Assembly (NCBI GenBank): GCA_011947345.1
Contig: JAAVTG010000679.1
Coordinates: forward strand, 62,001-126,000
Reading direction: 5' to 3'
DNA from: Phytophthora quininea
Taxonomy: Eukaryota > Oomycota > Peronosporomycetes > Peronosporales > Peronosporaceae
DNA length: 64,000 nucleotides
The translations under genes and the position numbers were made by a program. The notes below the pieces were generated by a model that worked only from the letters and a program-made list of their open reading frames with translations, was not told the origin of the DNA and did not search any database. This document shows, in pieces, positions 11,353 through 21,781 of the stretch (its first letter is position 1; each line of letters begins with the position of its first letter).

Positions 11353-12684
11353 TTGAAGACGAGAGTCCAGAAAAATAAAAATGTTATGTGCTTTTGGATC
11401 AACGGAGAGGCCATGATATGTTACCTTAAGGAGGCACCTGCACGGTATGATTCATCCGACTGGATGGACTATTTAGCTGAAGCACCATGGTATGAGAATG
11501 CCAGCATCGTAGACGAAACAGGAAGGCCGCTGACAAGGGATCAGTTTCCTAAATCGTACCATGCACATTGAAGCAAGTTATAGTACAAATGGAATCGGAG
11601 AAAATATTTAAAATAGTTCCACCAGTAGTGGAAAGATCAAGGTCCATGCGAGCAAGTCATCAGATCGCAAAATGGCGCATTATCTTGTTAACATGCACGC
11701 ATCCAAGTATGTGGACGATATAACCCGTAGAATGTTATCCGAGACTACAATCACCACTCCAGCACAATCTCTGGTGGATAGCAGACGAAAGAACACGACA
11801 AGTCGAAGGAAAAGAGGACAGCACGAAAGTGGTAACGCTAGAACAGAGTGAACGACCATGGATGTGGGAAATAGTCGCAGAATCAACAGATAAAAAGTAC
11901 CAAAAAGACTTGAAAAGACTACATCTAGCGAAGCAAACGACAGTTTGAGCCTTCCCCTCTCCTGTTCACAACACCATGGGATTACAACAACATGCTCACA
12001 GACTACCAGCGGTGGACAGTGTATAGGATAGCAACAAATTCTCCTAACTTATATAAGGAAGGCTGGTCAAGAGACAGAAGCTGCCCATATACAGATTGCG
12101 GGGAGAAGCAAGAGACAATTGACCATATAATGTGGGACTGCCCCCATGCCAAGAGTGGATGGAAGAATTGGCTAGAACATTGGATTGGACATACACTAGA
12201 AGCAGACGAGATAGAGGGGCTATTACCGTTCATAGCTGCAAGAACCAGTCCAACAACCCCACTGGAGATACAACGACACTCAATTGACAGGATTTCAAAG
12301 TGGAGCATACATCATGAGACGGCAATCGAAATACTGTGGGTACTCTGGACGACCATTACCCAGTGCGGGCTGTGGCAACTCCGGAATAAAATAGTTTTCA
12401 CACGGCTTGATGAAAAGGAGGTCAAAATTCAGGACTGGATATGGTCAGCAGGAGATTTCCAAACTAGAGCTATAATAGCACAACTGAAGATGAATAGCAA
12501 CCGCTATGAAGAAGGGATAGCACTAGATGAATCCTACGCAATGATGAAAAGCACCCCGGTCGCAGAAAACCCAGCAACAATACAAAGATGGACACTGCAA
12601 GTAGTAGCATCATTAAGATCGGTGGAAGCTCAAAGAAGAACAGCGTGGGTATTAAGCACAGAATGGGATGGAAAAAACCGGTAG
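11353..12684 (+). pseudogene. LINE ORF2 C-terminal region with zinc motif
   Basis: The frame at 11992-12684 (230 aa) carries CPYTDCGEKQETIDHIMWDC, a C-x4-C-x8-H-x4-C arrangement like the zinc-binding region that follows reverse transcriptase in many plant and oomycete LINEs. It is followed by tryptophan-rich sequence. Upstream frames (11353-11571) are probably the connecting domain and are broken by stops. Function in LINEs is thought to be RNA or DNA binding during target-primed reverse transcription. Confidence 0.65.
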
Positions 12685-13155
12685 TTCAGCAAGCAGGAAT
12701 CGCGACATTCGCGATGGAAGTGTCGACAAAGGAAGCATTACAAACAACAATTACAGGAGCACTGGAGCAGAGTATTCCTGACAGTCTATACTCATCGATT
12801 AATCTTCAGATTGTTGCAATGGAAAAGAATCCCTGGACGCCAAAGTCTAAAGAACAACAGCAAATTGATCGACAACCCGGGATATCGAGTCTCTACAAGC
12901 TTCGAGGATATCAATGGAAGAAGGTAGCAAACCGAAAACTTGCTGCGGCACGATATCTAATGAGAAAAAAGAGCACCTGGAGTATTGCAGGTGAGCAACT
13001 ACAATGATCTCGAAACAAGGTGCACGCTACAGCGGAAAATACTACTCGATGACAACAAGACGCCACCGTCAAAAAATCGGCGAAAAGACTAACAAAATCA
13101 ATAGTGGAAACACTTCAAGAATATGAAGACACTGTCGTTAGAGCTAAAGCATAAC
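12685..13155 (+). other. LINE 3' region, upstream of the nested Mutator-like element
   Basis: A 139-aa open frame (12588-13007) overlaps the end of ORF2 in another frame and looks like its shifted continuation. The remainder to 13155 is noncoding. The last about 42 bp of the LINE lie on the other side of the nested element at 18537-18578 and are pyrimidine-rich. Confidence 0.5.
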
Positions 13156-13182
13156 TTAACAAGGATTGCCTGACTCAACCAG
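13156..13182 (+). repeat. MULE terminal inverted repeat, left
   Basis: This 27-bp sequence is identical to the reverse complement of 18510-18536. Similarity just inside it continues weakly (a GAAAACTAA block occurs near 13203 and in the complement of the other end). Confidence 0.9.
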
Positions 13183-13393
13183 GCCATTTTTCGTAGTGGG
13201 TCGAAAACTAATTTTACCAAAAAATATAGGAAGTGTCTAATTTGACCGACTGAGATCGCGTTGTCGTACACATCATTTTATCCTTTCCGATTTGGCTGTT
13301 TCCGGACAACGTATAGTGTGTACCCGGCGTATACTTCTGGCAGCCACACAAATCATTTCCAACGGGACGCGAGCCAAACAAAAAGGGGGAATT

Positions 13394-14428
13394 ATGGACC
13401 TGCGGAAGCGTGCCTCACCCAAGCGGCCCCTGAACGCTTGTGAGGATGATGACAGCGGGAGTGGGGCGTCGGAGGCATCAAACGACGACACCTGGCAGCC
13501 GTCGCCAGCCGCAAGTGCAGAGGAATCGGTGGGGGGAGGGGGTCGACAGAAGCCGCGAGTGGGGCAGAAATCCTGTATTCGACGAGCAGCATCAGCGAGG
13601 GCGGGGGTTGTGTCGCGTGCTAGCTGCATCCCCAAGAAGCTGGAGTTTTCTTCTTGGAGGGCGTTCGACGAATACTTGGCACTCTACGAAACACAGACAT
13701 ACTAGGTGCGCTGTCAAATTTGTTCTTTGCCCTGTTTAACATCGCGCTTGCTTACTCTCTCTCTCTCTTGAAACTGTACTGTGTTGTGTTGGTATTTGTG
13801 GTGAAGGTGTTTCGAGTACGCACAAATACTTCCGTGGTTGAGCGCAACGGCCGGATCGACAAAAACCAGTCGAAGGCCGAGAAGATTCCGCTGACGTGGA
13901 TTCAGTACGCGAGGACGCTTGTCTGCACGCATCACGGCAAATACAAGTCTCAGGCCACAAGCAAGAGGCCCCGGCAGGAATCTCGCACTCACGACTGCAA
14001 AGCTCAGGTACGATCAGTTCCAGTCGGGCCCGTTCGGGTTTAATCGGGTCCAGTCGGTTTACCTATTAGTTTTTGTTTATAATGTGTGCATGAGCAGATA
14101 AATGCGTGCGTCCAATTAGTGGATGCTGAGAAGAAGACCTTTGCGGTTCGAATCACGCGCTGCAAGCTTGAGCACAAATCATCGCCTGTCCGAACATGCA
14201 TTCAGAGGCCATCCAGCTAATCGTGTGGTACTCGACGAAGATACCATGCTGACGGTTAATGTACTTCGTAAGGCTGGCGCAAAGAAGACCAGCATCGTGA
14301 AGTTTATAGCTGAAAACCCTGAGAGCAATCCGACGGCCAAAGACGTCCACAACTTAGTGCGCAAGCTAAAAGCTCGTGATGCAAAAGACGGACCCAGCAG
14401 CAGTGACAAGCGTCTCAAAAGTGGATGA
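13394..14428 (+). pseudogene. MULE N-terminal DNA-binding region (FAR1-like)
   Basis: An ATG at 13394 opens MDLRKRASPKRPL..., leading to FSSWRAFDEYLALYETQTY, the usual start of FAR1/MULE zinc-binding modules. The module continues after a probable intron (about 13705-13800) with SVVERNGRIDKNQ, IPLTWIQYARTLVCTHHGK and KRPRQESRTHDCKAQ, which include the conserved cysteine/histidine positions. A second probable intron starts at GTACGATC (about 14009) and ends near 14132. The next exon, with ENPESNPTAKDVHNLVRKLK, is out of frame at its start because of an apparent one-base A insertion near 14179-14181. The region would recognise the element ends. Confidence 0.65.
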
Positions 14429-14552
14429 AAGAATTTGGACAGCAGAGGGAAATGTTGGACGTATATTTCTTGACGACGTGAATCAAAAGGTATGAGTTGT
14501 TAGTTTTCATGTCGAATTTGCTACAACTAACGTTCGATCTATTTATATGTAG

Positions 14553-16198
14553 AAAGTGGCAACCTGTATCACACTGCAAACCCGGCACATGAGGACACTC
14601 TATGAACAATTCCCTGAAGTGCTTCTCATCGATGCTACACACGGAACGAATCGCTCTAAGTACAAAGTTTTCTCGTTTATGGCGCATGATACTTTCGGGA
14701 AGGGCCAGTTTGTGCAGCACGCACTTCTTCAGAATGGGCGATGGATGAATTCAAGACAAATAATCCGGCGTGGAAAAAACTGCATTGCGTACTCATTGAC
14801 AAGGATTTCACGGAGCTCTCGGTGCTAAAGACAGCGTTTCCTGGCGTCACAGTCTTGCTTTGCCAGTTTCATGTGTTGAAGTATCTACGCGAGGAGATCG
14901 CGTTAACTGATTATGGATTCTACAAAGCCCAAAAGGAGCAGCTGGGTGGAATTATTAATCTCCTCGTCTACGCAAAAACGGAGGCTGAGTATAAGAAGCA
15001 CTTCAGATACATGGTGCACCTCGCTTCAATCGGGTCTTCCGCGTCTGGCCCAGCTGGGTTGGCAGTTCGAGGGGATGAATTGACGCCAGCGGATGGAGGA
15101 TCGGGCGCAGTCTGTGAAGAATCGGGCACAGTCGGGGTCGAATATTCAGCACTGAGTGGAGATCATACTCCAGTCAGAGGCCGTGATTTTCACCGTGACG
15201 AGTCGGCATGTACGGATGACGAACCCGACATTGAGGACCATCCTTTTGTGAAATACTTTCGAAAGAACTGGGACAACTGCCGGAATCTTTGGTGCGCTCA
15301 CAAACGCCAGAATACTATTACGCTGGGCAACAACACTAATAACCGTTTGGAGGCGTCCTGGAAGCAGTTAAAGGAGTGGGTGGATTCTTTCATGGCAGTA
15401 GATGAATGCATTGCGTCCATCATGTACTACCAAAGTCTCCAAGAAAAATGGTTTATTGGCGAAGTTTACGAAAGTGTCACCGTGCAGCATCTCGATTACG
15501 ATGGAGAGATGACGTTGGTTGCTAACATCGTGAGTGAGCACGCATGCGAGCTTATCCACAGCCAGTATTCATATGCACTTGGACGAGCGTCGTATACGTT
15601 TTACGAAGGATGTCCTGGAGTATACTTTATTAAGAGTACCTGCAAAGACGACGACGCTCTGGACGAGATGAACGCAGAGTATTCTGTGACCAAGCGTGAC
15701 TGGATATGCTCATGCTTGTTCATGAGCACACGACTGCTACCATGCCGGCACGTATTCTACATTCGCAAAAACTTAGGCAAGGAGACCGTAATACCTACAC
15801 TTTTGCTGAACAGACGCTGGCTAGTATCTACTGTGCGGGCAGCCATCGAGCAAAAGGATACTGTTGACACTGGTACCGCGCCTAAATCTTTCGACGTGAG
15901 AATTGTGTTAGCGACCCAAGATCGACTATGGGATAAAAACCGCAAGTACCGTGAAGCGCTGCCTATTGCATCCGATATCTGCGACACGATGGCCGGCCTT
16001 GGTATGCGGCAGTATCGAGAAGCAATGACGTACCTCCCGGTGCTGGCCCGTCGCTTTAAACGGGGTGAATTTGAAGATCCCTCAAAGATCCAGCACCAGT
16101 TCAGACCCACGACCAGCAAGATGCATGCTCTCTCCCTGGAACTGAGCTGGCAGAACCGGAGATTGAAGAGCAGGAAGAAATTGTTGTGTCTGGGTTGA
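14553..16198 (+). pseudogene. MULE transposase with SWIM zinc finger
   Basis: A 63-bp intron (14490-14552, GTATGA...GTAG) precedes this exon. The first catalytic aspartate is in PEVLLIDATHGTN, the second in LHCVLIDKDFTEL, and the C/H block is VLLCQFHVLKYLREE. The third acidic position should lie in the region around NNTNNRLEASWKQLKEW. The SWIM finger is WICSCLFMSTRLLPCRHVF (C-x-C...C-x-H). A one-base shift near 14740 separates the first aspartate from the rest, and the frame is lost again near 16150-16198 before the AT-hook linker. Apart from these the sequence is well conserved, so the breaks may be recent or technical. Confidence 0.83.
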
Positions 16199-16952
16199 CG
16201 GGCGGTGAAGCAATAGATATGGAAGACGCGTCGGTTCACGAGTCGGCACAATCGGGTGGCCAGTCGGTGCAGTCGCTGCTGCCGGACTTCTCACAATCTG
16301 TGGAAATGTAGGGACCTGCAGGAGATGACGTCGATTTTGAGATCGCCAGCCAGCCACGATCTCGTGGACGACCTAAACAAATGGCCAAAGCCAAAAATGC
16401 AGTTCGCAAGAAGGCAGCCAGTGCAGCAGAGCACGATTCCGATTTATTCACCTCTGGATTAAGTCTTGCCTCGGTGAAAGACTTGTTGTCCCACGAACCT
16501 ACCTACGCACCATCTGCTGCAGTTATTTCACGATTCCACATGCTCGAATACGGATTTAAATTCAAGGTTCCGACAGCACGAATCATAAAAATCTACCCAT
16601 AACGAAGCCGGTCATTCCTCCCAAGTCAATATTTCGAATGCTGCGTTCAGAGCACATTTCCACTTGTGGCCAGAAGGTTCTCGCTCTGCAGAAGAAACAA
16701 AAAGGACTCCCGGAAAGTGGCGTAGCTCTGGATATTGTTGGCTTTGGTGTCTATTCGACGGACACGATCAGGGTGATGAAGAAGTGGCACGCTGCAATGA
16801 AAGCCGTAAAACGGATAGATAAAGCGCTGCTGTGGACAGATACAATTGATTTCACTCTTGCGGTACCCACGGATTTTCGAGTCACGCAGCAGATCGGCCT
16901 GCCTAAGAAGCTGAAGTCGATTCCATTGCTGTCTGAAAAGGCGAGTACTTAA
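16199..16952 (+). pseudogene. MULE linker with AT-hook
   Basis: After the transposase, an acidic/serine-rich stretch leads to SQPRSRGRPKQ (about 16340-16380), an AT-hook that would bind the minor groove. Two more open segments, 16381-16602 and 16638-16952, connect it to the protease domain; they are in different frames with no family I can name. The stop after SQSVEM near 16309 and later breaks show damage or unrecognised introns. Confidence 0.45.
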
Positions 16953-17067
16953 GATTAGTACTGAATTTTGACGTATACTTTGCCAATAGTGTTGTTGGAT
17001 ACAAATGTGCAGGCAGAAGTGCTGGATCTAGTTGCGAAAACGCAATTGAGTGATCAAACTATGAACG

Positions 17068-17532
17068 TTGTCATGGCAAATTTGTTCGGATCGAGGGACG
17101 ATTGTGATTGTGGTCAACCCCAACGTCCTCGGTCCCGTTGAAAACGGAGCAACCTCTGTGCCAATAAGTGTCTTTGCGGACGTGTTTGCTGGTGTTCAGT
17201 CGGAGAAAGTGATGATTCCAGTCTGCTGCGGCAAAAATCACTGGTGTGGCATCATGGTGGATGTCATAATGAAGGAGGTCCTTGTTTACGATCCGATGAA
17301 CTCCACTTACGGTCTTGGAGTTCGAGCACTAGCGGAGAAGTTGGTGACTCAATTTCCAGACTTCGTGCCAAGAACATATCGAGTTCGCATCCAACAGAGC
17401 GACCTTGGCGTGCAAGTCGACAGCTACAACTGTGCAATCTACGTTTTACTAGCCTTGGAAGATTTTGCTGGCTCGAAAGGTCTTAAATTGTTGAGCAGAA
17501 AGAACTACAGTATCTTCGCTACAGGTATTTGA
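17068..17532 (+). pseudogene. Ulp1/SENP-type (C48) cysteine protease domain of the MULE
   Basis: The 154-aa frame contains the catalytic histidine in CCGKNHWCGIMVDV, the aspartate in VLVYDPMNS, and the glutamine and cysteine in QVDSYNCAIYVLLALEDF, matching the H-D-Q-C order of Ulp1/SENP enzymes that process SUMO-like modifiers. Known plant MULEs of the Kaonashi type also carry Ulp1-like domains. The domain alone is complete; it is joined to the transposase only through broken frames, so whether it is made as a fusion or a separate protein is unclear. Confidence 0.8.
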
Positions 17533-18509
17533 GCTTGTGCGCTTAATTCAAACAAGACAGTAGTTTTGCTTGAATGTCTGTCACGATGCTGTGCTTAGCT
17601 TGCCCACTGAGGTGCATGATGATGCTGTGTCTTCCTTGCACATCCATCGTCGCGTTGAGCCACATGCCGCTGAAATTGGCACTGGCCTTGTGCGCGGAGT
17701 CCCCGGCATCCGAGTATACGTGATGGGCAAGTATACCTGACTTGAGTTTCATGAGGCCAGTCGGGCATGAGTCTGGCAGAATCTGGTATAATCGGTCATG
17801 ATTCGCCTGTCTCTTCCACTCCAGTCTGTCAAAATAGCCAGTGCCAAAAATATGAGACATCGTTAAGCTGTGTCAATACATCATGCCATGGTATAAAAAC
17901 ATAGTGGGCTAGGTTGTACCGCGGAAATAGCGTCCATTCACCTTCTATTACATGATATGTAGGAGGTGGCAAGCTCAGAGTTTTGAAAAATTGTCGGTAT
18001 GTCTCTAAGTGTTTCGTTAAAATGATGGCACCTTCGCCAAAACTAGTTATACACATCCAATCACAGCGCTTTCAATATAGCCTAAACGTTTGCGTTAAGG
18101 TGTGTATTCACGTACAGCGCCCTAAATGCCCCACTAAAAACAGCTTCTTGAAGAAAAACTCAAAATGACCAACAATGCTATCGTTTTAGACATGTTATAT
18201 CCTCAGGAACTATTATTATTTTACTTAGACAACTAGATATGGCATAGGTAGCCCAAGAACAAAGACGCCACGTGAAAATAACTCCAATCGAACGGAATGT
18301 TTATTTTGCCTATGGAAAAGTCGAAGCCATTTCGCTGGGAATGCCATGTTTGACCTACGATAACTCAATAACCAAAACAGATCCGATCATGCCACTACCC
18401 CCACTTCTCTTAGAAAAACGTCAATTTAATGGCATAAAAATATGGTGGGCTAATTTACAAAACTGGAGATTTTAGTTTTCAGGCTACCCCGAAAATGCCG
18501 TTTTCCGGT
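17533..18509. other. MULE 3' noncoding region with antisense coding-like sequence
   Basis: There is no plus-strand gene. On the minus strand two frames (18056-17829 and 17860-17543) would join into one protein-like stretch if shifted by one base. They are tryptophan-, histidine- and tyrosine-rich and not simple shadows of a plus-strand gene. I recognise no domain. It may be a relic of a second element gene. Confidence 0.3.
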
Positions 18510-18536
18510 CTGGTTGAGTCAGGCAATCCTTGTTAA
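18510..18536 (-). repeat. MULE terminal inverted repeat, right
   Basis: Reverse complement of 13156-13182 with no mismatch over 27 bp. It is followed by the last 42 bp of the LINE. Confidence 0.9.
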
Positions 18537-18578
18537 ATAGACTCTCTCTCCACCCCCACCCCCTTCCTCCACCCCACA

Positions 18579-18593
18579 AAAAAGCAGTCGCCA
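18579..18593. repeat. Target-site duplication, right copy (15 bp)
   Basis: Identical to 2004-2018. The host sequence continues from here with immediate homology to the right arm of the inverted duplication (reverse complement of about 23455 downward). Confidence 0.85.
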
Positions 18594-18794
18594 ATCCAAG
18601 TCCACCACCCCAAACACGTGAGCACCACATCGCGCATGGCAAACTCCACAATAAGGATTGTATAAGTGAAACTAACATTGATTTGGCTGCTCCTGCTGCA
18701 TGCCTTTCGCGGACACCCCGCAGAGCTAGCTAGGGTTCTACTACCCTGGTACTATCATCGTAGTACCGAGCCGACACCGAGGCCACTGCAGAGC

Positions 18795-20257
18795 TTACTG
18801 CTCGCGCTTCGAGTCGTACTCGGCCTGGATCTCCTCGGCCGACTTGCCCGACGTCTCCGGCACCATCTTGAGCGCCAGCAGGTAGAAGAGCGCCAGCAGC
18901 ACCACGAACGGCACGTACGCGTAGTCGTTCAGCGCGTCCGAGACGTACGGGTACGATACGCCGACGATCAGGTTGCACAGCCAGTTGATCCAGAGCGACG
19001 ACGCGCTGGCGCGGATCGAATCCGGGAAGATGTCGGCCGTCATGACCCACACGAGCGGGCCCAGCGTCACGCCGAACACGATCACGTACAGCGCCGTGAA
19101 GACGATCGACAGTGTAGACACGTCCACGATGAAGGCCAGCGTCATGCCCACCGACATGACCACCATGCCCGAGAGGCCCCACAGGATCATGTTGCGCGCG
19201 CCGAAGCGGTTGGCCAGCACGCCCGTGAAGAAGGCCGGGAAGATGTTGATGAAATCGATGATGAGCGTGCCCACGCGCGAGTCCGAGATGCCCGCGTCCG
19301 AGAAGATGCTGCCCGAGTAGTAGAAGACGGCGTTGATGCCTGACAGCTGCTGCGAGCACGACAGCAAGATGCCCGTCAGGAGCTGCATGCGGTAGCGCGG
19401 CGCGAACATGGACTCCGTCTTGGGGGTCGCGTCGATCAGACCCTCCTCGGCGCTCGTCTTGGCCACCTCGAGCCACGATAGAGCCGTCTGCACATGCTCC
19501 TCGCCGTACAGGCGCGCGATCACCTGCTTGGCCTCCTCCTTGCGGCCCTTGGTCAGCAGCCACGCGGGCGACTCGACGCACATCGACGGCGCCAGCAGCA
19601 GGTAGACGACGGCCAGCACCACGGGGAACGCCGCCAGGTAGCGCCAACCGCTGCTCGTGTTGGCGAAGAAGAAGCAGATCGCCGGCACCAAGATACCGAT
19701 GGTCGTGAAAATCTGCAGGCCCAGGCCCAGCGTGTTGCGCATGTGCGGCGGCGACAGCTCGTTCACGTAGCCGCCGATCGTGGCCGTGGCCGTGCCGGAC
19801 GCGATGCCGGCGATGAGGCGGCCCAGCGCGAACAGCCAGACGTTCGACACGGACGCCTGCACGACGCCGCCCACGATCATGAAGACGCAGTTGCCCATCA
19901 GGGCCTTCTTCCGGCCGAACTTGTCGCTGAAGTGGCCGCAGCACAGCGAGCCCACCATGGCGCCGAAGATCCAGGCGTTCACGGCGAACGTCCACTCGAG
20001 CTTCGAGTGGCCCGGGAACATGAGGCACGTGTCCTCGGCCACGGGGCGCGCGTTGCACTGGTCCGTGTCGTTGTACTGCGACAGGTTCATCTGCGAGGTG
20101 GACCAACCGCTCTGGAACGGCTGCATCCACGACAGCAGCGCGCTCGTGTACAGGATGGCCTTGGGCTTGATGAGGCGCGCCGCGGCCTTGTTGGCCTCGT
20201 CGAAGGCGGTGACGGGCTTGGGCGACCCGCCTGCGCGTACGCGTCGTTGTCGGCCAT
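18795..20257 (-). pseudogene. MFS hexose transporter, left copy, frameshifted at the N-terminus
   Basis: Mirror copy of the gene at 21782. The ATG at 20257 is conserved, but a one-base deletion in a G run about 10 codons in (near 20228-20230) shifts the frame. A downstream in-frame ATG at 20126 opens 443 aa that are otherwise nearly identical to the right copy. A second difference is a 6-bp in-frame deletion near 18990 that removes two residues in a C-terminal membrane segment. All sugar-porter signatures described for the right copy are present. If translation starts at 20126 the protein would lack the cytosolic N-terminus and part of the first membrane helix. If the one-base loss is a consensus error the gene is intact. 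Confidence 0.85.
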
Positions 20258-20304
20258 GCTACTTGACTGGTCGACTTGTTTGGGACTGGGTCAATTGGAA
20301 AGTG

Positions 20305-21734
20305 GCAATGGTTGGGCTGTCAGAATTGCGGTCTTGCAGCTGTAGTACACCTGGACCGGTAGGCAGGATCGGGCTCACTTGATTGCCGGCACGCGGCCTT
20401 TCGCCACGGCACTGTATGTTGCGTTTTCGTGTGCAGCCGTATGGCGATCGGCGTCGATAGTGCTGCGATTTGAAGTGGAGCGAGCTTGGCCATCAAATTG
20501 ACGTTTTTGAAGTCGTGGGCGACTTTAGGGTCGCGCCCAGACGCGCGAGGTGGTGCCGGCTTCCTGTGTCAGACTCGGTAGCACATCGGTGGCGGGGTGC
20601 TGTGGTGCCATTGGGCCGGGTCGCTGTACGGTGGTATCCACAGTGGCAACGGAGCACTCTTCTCGCTGCGGATCCGTCGCGCTGTTCCAGGACATTGCAG
20701 TCCATTTGCCACTCCTGAACCCCTTCTCGGCCCGCGGATGTTTTCTAGCTGCTTCAACCGGTAGGCTGTAGGGAGCATGAGCACTCAAGCCGAGCCGACA
20801 GGACACTAGGAGTGCTACAAACGCGGGTTTCTGAAGCTGTTCTTTTGCGCGCAAGCTGTTGGGCAGCAGCGTTGCCTATTTCTCCTTGTCTTTTTGATAC
20901 AAGCACCGGCTTCCGCTAGATTTCCACGAGGTACATTCGAATAGCAAACAGGAGGTAGGGGGAGGTAGATTGTGAACGAACGCTGAAGATTTCTGCCGCC
21001 GCTGCAGGCAACAGCGTATTCTAACGAAGTGCTGCAGCGTCATGGAGCAGCGTGGTAGATAAATAGCAGGAGCACCAACAACCAACCAAAGCGACATGTG
21101 ATACATGTACGACCGATAGTAGCATTTTTGGCAAAAAAGTATACAGAATCAAAATAGATCATGAGACAAGGCCAGAATTTAGTACAACCTGAGTCAGCCC
21201 AAATTCCGGTACGCGCAGGTCGATGCGGTACGGTACAATTACCACCAAGCAGACCATTCTCACGGCGCTTGCTGTCGTCTGCCAATGCAGACTCTGTCCG
21301 AGTCTTTGCATCCTCTCCCTGGTGCTTTGGACTCCCGACTCTGGAGTGCAAAGTTTGATGTAATGCTGCGTGCAAGCATGCGGCATGAATCAAGTGCCGC
21401 GCAGTGCCCCGCGATCGTGCTCGTGACGTCGTCAAATCTTGTTAACACAACGGCGACTCACGACCGTTTCTGCACTTGATCCCGCGATACACGGTTCCAA
21501 GTCACACCGGGCCAAGTCTAGCGCGGTGTGCTCGTCCGAGATTGAAAGCCCGTGCACACTTTCAATCGCCAGCCGGCGCTGAAGCTCGCGGTTCTCTGCG
21601 GCGAGCGGATCCCTTGCCGGCCCAAAGTTCAACGTGGCCGATCCCTTTCACGGCCTCGATCGTTAGCACCAGCCAACAGCGGTGACCGCGACGGTGAGTG
21701 CGGTACCGCCTCCAGCAAACGGCCTCGAGCAGCT
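20305..21734. other. Unique spacer at the centre of the inverted duplication
   Basis: This 1430-bp stretch separates two head-to-head transporter copies and is not repeated elsewhere in the window. I see no gene: the open frames are short, overlap on both strands and lack domains. It should contain the upstream regulatory DNA of both transporters. Confidence 0.6.
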
Positions 21735-21747
21735 CACTTTCCAATTG
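21732..21747 (+). promoter_or_regulatory. Oomycete-type initiator of the right transporter copy
   Basis: GCTCACTTTCCAATTG matches the oomycete core promoter consensus GCTCATTYYNCAWTTT at about 14 of 16 positions and lies 35 bp before the ATG. The left copy retains only CACTTTCCAATTG because the duplication breakpoint falls inside the motif. Confidence 0.6.
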
Positions 21748-21781
21748 ACCCAGTCCCAAACAAGTCAACCAGTCAAGTAGC

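Larger units (their letters stand above)
13156..18536 (+). mobile_element. Mutator-like element (MULE) with Ulp1-type protease
   Basis: Perfect 27-bp terminal inverted repeats lie at 13156-13182 and 18510-18536 (left end starts TTAACAAGGATTGCC). The interior encodes, all on the plus strand, a FAR1-like zinc-finger N-terminus, a MULE transposase with SWIM finger, an AT-hook linker and a C48 (Ulp1/SENP) protease. The element interrupts the last 42 bp of the LINE. I could not find a clear 8-10 bp target-site duplication; the flanks GCATAAC and ATAGACT are only vaguely alike, so the TSD has decayed or the exact ends differ by a few bases. The gene contains probable introns plus several frame breaks. 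Confidence 0.88.
2019..18578 (+). mobile_element. Non-LTR retrotransposon (LINE) with two nested DNA transposons
   Basis: On the plus strand lie, in order: a gag-like ORF with CCHC zinc knuckle, an OTU-like protease, an unassigned ORF, an apurinic-type endonuclease, a reverse transcriptase and a C-terminal zinc motif. This is the layout of a LINE with an unusually long 5' half. Subtracting the mariner (3665-5382) and the Mutator-like element (13156-18536), the LINE itself is about 9.5 kb. It ends in a pyrimidine-rich stretch (18541-18575) and an A run that merges with the 15-bp target-site duplication. Its plus strand is A-rich, unlike the GC-rich host genes around it. Many stops and frameshifts mean this copy is dead. 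I do not assign a clade. Confidence 0.85.
18579..20304. repeat. Left arm (inner part) of large inverted duplication
   Basis: Reverse complement of about 21735-23455. Homology ends sharply at 20304, where left and right sequences become unrelated. Visible differences from the right arm are few: a 10-bp insertion near 18694, a 6-bp in-frame deletion near 18990, a one-base deletion near 20230 and rare substitutions. Confidence 0.95.

Noticed and set aside
13140..13160. An 8-10 bp target-site duplication for the MULE
   Set aside because: Flanking bases on the two sides do not match well in any register I tried.
18730..20130. Long open frames antisense to, or shifted from, both transporter copies (up to about 530 codons)
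   Set aside because: They are shadows of GC-rich third positions: arginine-, alanine- and histidine-rich with no domain, while the sugar-porter frame explains the sequence.
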